Source: SIG459 sp045638085
GTDB lineage: Bacteria; Bacillota; Clostridia; Oscillospirales; Oscillospiraceae
Direction of reading: 5' to 3'
Length of the DNA: 8,590 bases
Assembly: GCA_045638085.1 (NCBI GenBank)
Contig: JAZUAQ010000061.1
Location: 1-8,590, forward strand
The notes under the pieces were generated by a model. The model saw only the letters and a list, made by a program, of their open reading frames with translations, was not told where the DNA came from and did no database searches. Positions 6,193 to 8,590 of the stretch are shown piece after piece; the stretch's first letter is position 1; each line of letters starts with the position of its first letter. The translations under genes were made by a program, and so were the position numbers.

Positions 6193-6868
6193 ACATATCA
6201 GGATATATTAAGAATCCGAATCTCATGTCACTATTGGAGGACATTCCTGCATAACCATCAAGGAACTCGTTGTATGTCTGCTCTCCTCTATACCCGTGAG
6301 GATTATTAGTGTATATAGTGTTGTTAAAAACGTCAACTCCCGTGACAACCACAACATGGGCATTAATTCCGTCAGTGTAATATGCGTAAATAGGACCATA
6401 TTCTTGTATGGCATCGTATATTTCGTCAATAGTGGGAGTCGGCTTTTCACTGTTAATCGTCGGGTTTGAACTGTTAGTTGGCCACGAAGGCCTATTCCAG
6501 TTATCACCCTTCATTGCACTCGCGGTCATAATTGCTTCTTTTTTGGCAAATTTGTCAATTCGAGTGATACCATTTTCGTAGTCCTCAATCATCAACTGAC
6601 AGAACCGCCAACACATTTTTAGCAACCCCTGATTGTACAATGGAACATCAAATATAATTGGTGGCTTTACACCTCCACCATCGTTTGACATTCTATGTGT
6701 GTTCTGACAAGGTAGTGTTCCCGTACTATCACAGCAATTTACCGAATTGTTATTGCAATATGCAAACATATTGTAGCCAAGAACTCCCTGTCCGGTGCTT
6801 GCAAACGCGTCCGCATTAATGAATCTGCAAACCTCGGGATCGTAATATCTGCTCTGCAGGTAATACAA
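6191..6868 (-). CDS. Orphan Rhs C-terminal tip with papain-like cysteine protease toxin domain
   Basis: 225 residues counted from TTG at 6866-6868; the frame is open 8 codons further, to a TAA at 6890-6892. Residues 1-24 are the Rhs core end (YYLQSRYYDPE, then RFINADAF), and 29-52 continue the usual post-core stretch VLGYNMFAYCNNNSVN with a D-S-T-G turn. Residues about 72-225 look like a papain-fold (C39/AvrRpt2-like) protease: VPLYNQ with Q80 as oxyanion-hole residue, C86 in C-W as nucleophile six residues later (the papain spacing), H171 in AHVVVVTGVDV, and N188 or N189 in the YTNNPHG loop. The full triad appears present. There is no ATG or good ribosome site, so the tip is probably silent unless joined to a full rhs gene. 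The lipoprotein gene follows at once. Rhs identity is secure; the protease call is strong from motifs but not searched; the target is unknown. Confidence 0.88.
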   Translation of the reverse strand: MYYLQSRYYDPEVCRFINADAFASTGQGVLGYNMFAYCNNNSVNCCDSTGTLPCQNTHRMSNDGGGVKPPIIFDVPLYNQGLLKMCWRFCQLMIEDYENGITRIDKFAKKEAIMTASAMKGDNWNRPSWPTNSSNPTINSEKPTPTIDEIYDAIQEYGPIYAYYTDGINAHVVVVTGVDVFNNTIYTNNPHGYRGEQTYNEFLDGYAGMSSNSDMRFGFLIYPDM

Positions 6869-7023
6869 GCCCGACTCTTGGATGGTACATTAGCTAAAAG
6901 CGCAAAATTGGGCTGTTTTGGGTCGGTAAAAATATGTACGATTTGTGGGACTTCTATGTTCGGATTTGAGGAATCGGGGACGAGAGTTCCATCCCCGACT
7001 CCTCTGATCATGCGCAGCGAAAA
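6814..7023 (-). repeat. Inter-cassette repeat, copy B (210 bp)
   Basis: Partner of 5397-5606, in the same orientation and of the same length. On the minus strand it reads hairpin, then about 80 bases of conserved non-coding sequence, then TAA and the conserved Rhs core stub that opens the protease toxin. By eye the match is nearly perfect over the Rhs stub and lower, but plain, over the non-coding part. Because the repeat reaches beyond Rhs coding sequence, it marks the cassette boundary itself, not just a shared protein domain. Confidence 0.85.
6974..6998. other. Hairpin in inter-cassette repeat B
   Basis: TCGGGGA (6974-6980) pairs with TCCCCGA (6992-6998) around an 11-base loop. It matches the register of the copy A hairpin although the left arm differs in sequence. 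One pair is C-G in copy A and T-A in copy B, a compensatory change. It may terminate transcription from the gene ending at 7155, but no clear U-tract follows. Confidence 0.55.
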
Positions 7024-7100
7024 GTTGTATTTGAGTTTTTCGCACTACATTGTTTTAGCATAACTTGATCTGGGGACAAGAAGACGAATTTCTTACAACC

Positions 7101-7106
7101 ATTATA
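7101..7106 (-). promoter_or_regulatory. Possible -10 box upstream of cassette B
   Basis: A perfect TATAAT on the minus strand, 50 bp past the stop of the 385-residue protein gene and pointing into the repeat and toxin cassette. No good -35 is visible at 16-18 bases (the best is around GACACC), so this may be chance in AT-rich DNA. Confidence 0.25.
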
Positions 7107-7154
7107 GCTTGATTGACCAGATTGGTGTCTTTTGCTCGACAAACAAATATGATC

Positions 7155-8312
7155 CTACTTTCTTGACAGATGTCGATATAATAAATATCCATTATCGACA
7201 TTTATTTCTCCCTCAAGAATTGGCACATTTTCCCAGCGACATCGGGGAAAATTTCCAAAAAGACCTTTTTTTGCAGAATGCGACAACTGCTGAATATGGC
7301 GTCTGTTCGTCCCGGGGTACAGCGCATCGTACAGTAATATTTTCATTGGGCGTAAATCTTTAACATCAATCTCGGAAATCGCTTTTTTTGAACTTACAAG
7401 AAGCGCTCCGCCTTGAATTTCTTCAATATGAATACTTTCGGTTTCTGATTTTGGAGTAACAGACAGTATTCGCGTTCTGGTAAGAGGGGAAACAATATTT
7501 GCCCACTCGACGCTGCTTAAATAATATGCATTGTATACCTCATCTTCGGTATATCCGTATGCCATTATTGGCTCATTTACCGCACTGTCTCTTCCAAAAT
7601 AGCTCATATGGCAGGCACCGTATGGTTGCAGCATTATATGCCCATTCATATTTATATATTTTTCAGACAGTTTTTTCATATAGCCTAACAACATATTGGA
7701 AAACGAATTTATAGAATTTGCCAAGCTAAAGCGATATATATGGAAACGGAAGTCGACATTAAATAAATTTTTATGCAGCGGATGTTGCTTTGCTCCATAA
7801 GAGCAATACAAGTCCCTATAACGGCAGTTATTAATATAAAACCTATTAGGTTCATTATGAAGCTTATGTATTCTCTCTAAAAATTCCAAGTCGCTAACAC
7901 AGCCATTGGAGAATAATTCCTGCAAGTACTTAGAAAAATCTGCGGATTCAGAGCCTACAATATTACAGCAGTTAAGCGACTCTTTGCGTTGCCACATCAT
8001 TTGAGCTTGATTGGTAATGAGCTCACTTCTAACAAAACCATCGGAACTGAAGTACCAACTATCTTCCTTTCTTTGCAACTTCTGCTCCAGTTTTCTTATG
8101 AAATTGGTATTTGATCTAAGTCGTCTACTGTCAAGTGTCCAGTCGACCACAAAGTTCCCATCAAGCAGATCACAAATCCAGTTTGCTACATCCATGGTAA
8201 GTGCTTCTACATCTTCTCTACTGAGTCTATAGAAGAAACATGATGATGTAAGCATTCTGCTATCATAAATTGCGTTTTTAAACATTGCTGTGGATTCCAA
8301 GTTTCCACACAT
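7155..8312 (-). CDS. Hypothetical protein, possible immunity protein of a further Rhs cassette
   Basis: 385 residues, with no signal peptide, no membrane helix and no recognised motif. It is rich in aromatic residues and cysteine. Recognisable blocks are a central Y-rich region RYRDLYCSY, the strand-like GHIMLQPYGACHMSYFG, and a C-terminal block IHIEEIQGGALLVSSKKAI followed by DVKDLRPM. The start is the ATG at 8310-8312, preceded by GAGGTGAT (8317-8324) at a proper distance; the in-frame ATG at 8337-8339 has no ribosome site and would add 9 residues. It begins 35 bp after the stop of another minus-strand gene, so the two look co-transcribed. It lies just upstream of repeat B, the position held by the lipoprotein relative to repeat A, which suggests the immunity member of the preceding cassette. 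That role is inference; the function is unknown. Confidence 0.78.
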   Translation of the reverse strand: MCGNLESTAMFKNAIYDSRMLTSSCFFYRLSREDVEALTMDVANWICDLLDGNFVVDWTLDSRRLRSNTNFIRKLEQKLQRKEDSWYFSSDGFVRSELITNQAQMMWQRKESLNCCNIVGSESADFSKYLQELFSNGCVSDLEFLERIHKLHNEPNRFYINNCRYRDLYCSYGAKQHPLHKNLFNVDFRFHIYRFSLANSINSFSNMLLGYMKKLSEKYINMNGHIMLQPYGACHMSYFGRDSAVNEPIMAYGYTEDEVYNAYYLSSVEWANIVSPLTRTRILSVTPKSETESIHIEEIQGGALLVSSKKAISEIDVKDLRPMKILLYDALYPGTNRRHIQQLSHSAKKGLFGNFPRCRWENVPILEGEINVDNGYLLYRHLSRK

Positions 8313-8316
8313 TGAT

Positions 8317-8324
8317 ATCACCTC
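8317..8324 (-). promoter_or_regulatory. Ribosome binding site that sets the 385-residue protein start
   Basis: GAGGTGAT on the minus strand, with GAGG 8 bases before the ATG at 8312. It favours that start over the ATG at 8339, which is preceded only by TTCTCGTT. Confidence 0.65.
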
Positions 8325-8347
8325 TATAGCCTGCCGCATAACGAGAA

Positions 8348-8590
8348 CTACTTAATAACATTCAAAATCGGATTCCTAGATCCCGGTGTTGGTGAACCAA
8401 ACCACCCAGCCATACCCATTGTACCCAGCATCCCCAATGCCGTAAAAGCACCGAGTGCAACATCTTGATTATTAACGTTCGATGTTCTATTTTCAGGCTT
8501 TTCGTCAATACGGTATACTATCAATTCAGGGGTAAGTGGATCATGCGAAGTATGGTAGATAATGTTATAATCGTCAAAATAAATAACATT
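8348..8590 (-). CDS. 3' end of an unidentified gene (partial)
   Basis: The minus strand is open from the right edge to a TAG at 8348-8350, giving the last 80 residues of a protein; the start is outside the window. The visible part opens with a strand-like, charged segment (NVIYFDDYNIIYHTSHDP, then ELIVYRIDEKPENR). It ends with a glycine-rich hydrophobic stretch GAFTALGMLGTMGMAGWFG and a polar tail ending in NVIK. The hydrophobic segment could be a single membrane helix. No family is recognised. By position it could be a toxin C-terminus or another immunity protein in the cassette array. Confidence 0.65.
   Translation of the reverse strand, partial: NVIYFDDYNIIYHTSHDPLTPELIVYRIDEKPENRTSNVNNQDVALGAFTALGMLGTMGMAGWFGSPTPGSRNPILNVIK

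Noticed and set aside
6739..7011. 90-codon minus-strand frame across repeat B
   Set aside because: The equivalent frame in repeat A is broken by a stop in the same region, and it reads the Rhs stub out of frame. It is not conserved as coding.
5397..7023. The repeats as ends of an insertion sequence or transposon
   Set aside because: They are direct, not inverted, contain Rhs coding sequence, and enclose a toxin and an immunity gene, not a transposase. No target-site duplications are visible.
5397..7023. The repeats as a CRISPR array
   Set aside because: There are only two copies, 210 bp each, separated by genes, with no short regularly spaced repeat or cas gene.
7109..7363. 84-codon plus-strand frame at the end of the 385-residue protein gene
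   Set aside because: It is antisense to the C-terminus of a longer, better supported gene and has no ribosome site.

Overview
The window looks like a chromosomal segment of a Gram-positive, Clostridia-type Firmicute, probably a gut member of the Oscillospiraceae/Lachnospiraceae sphere. That placement is inference. It rests on an HrcA repressor behind a CIRCE operator, strong GGAGG-type ribosome binding sites with ATG/GTG starts, TTGACA/TATAAT-type promoters, an EcsA-like ABC exporter, and an Rhs/WapA-type polymorphic toxin region with a Gram-positive lipoprotein.

Left third (1-3637), housekeeping DNA. hrcA is on the minus strand and complete; it would lead into grpE-dnaK-dnaJ beyond the left edge. 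Its own promoter carries a CIRCE operator directly downstream of the -10 box, so HrcA should repress itself. Divergently transcribed from the same 240-bp spacer is a two-gene operon: an EcsA-like ATPase (1324-2037) and a 12-helix-type permease with an internal duplication (2030-3637). The two genes overlap by 8 bp.

Middle (3731-4630). One plus-strand gene encodes a 265-residue cytosolic protein with a W-x-x-G-D-V motif, possibly an Imm26-like immunity protein. It is followed by a strong, near-symmetrical bidirectional terminator that also serves the minus-strand genes arriving from the right.

Right half (4814-8590), more AT-rich accessory DNA on the minus strand. Read in the direction of transcription (right to left) it contains: the 3' end of an unidentified gene; an unidentified 385-residue protein; a 210-bp repeat unit (copy B) ending in the last codons of an Rhs core; a papain-like cysteine-protease toxin domain; a lipoprotein that is probably its immunity partner; a second copy of the 210-bp repeat (copy A) whose Rhs remnant stops after 31 codons; and a two-helix membrane protein that is probably an orphan immunity protein. 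This is the layout of an array of orphan Rhs C-terminal toxin/immunity cassettes downstream of a full-length rhs gene, which would lie beyond the right edge. Each cassette begins with the same conserved Rhs-core stub, which could let it recombine onto the 3' end of the parent gene. The repeats extend well upstream of the Rhs stub into non-coding DNA. They include a hairpin kept in the same register in both copies with one compensatory base-pair change, and an in-frame stop at the same place. This inter-cassette unit is the most interesting signal in the window.
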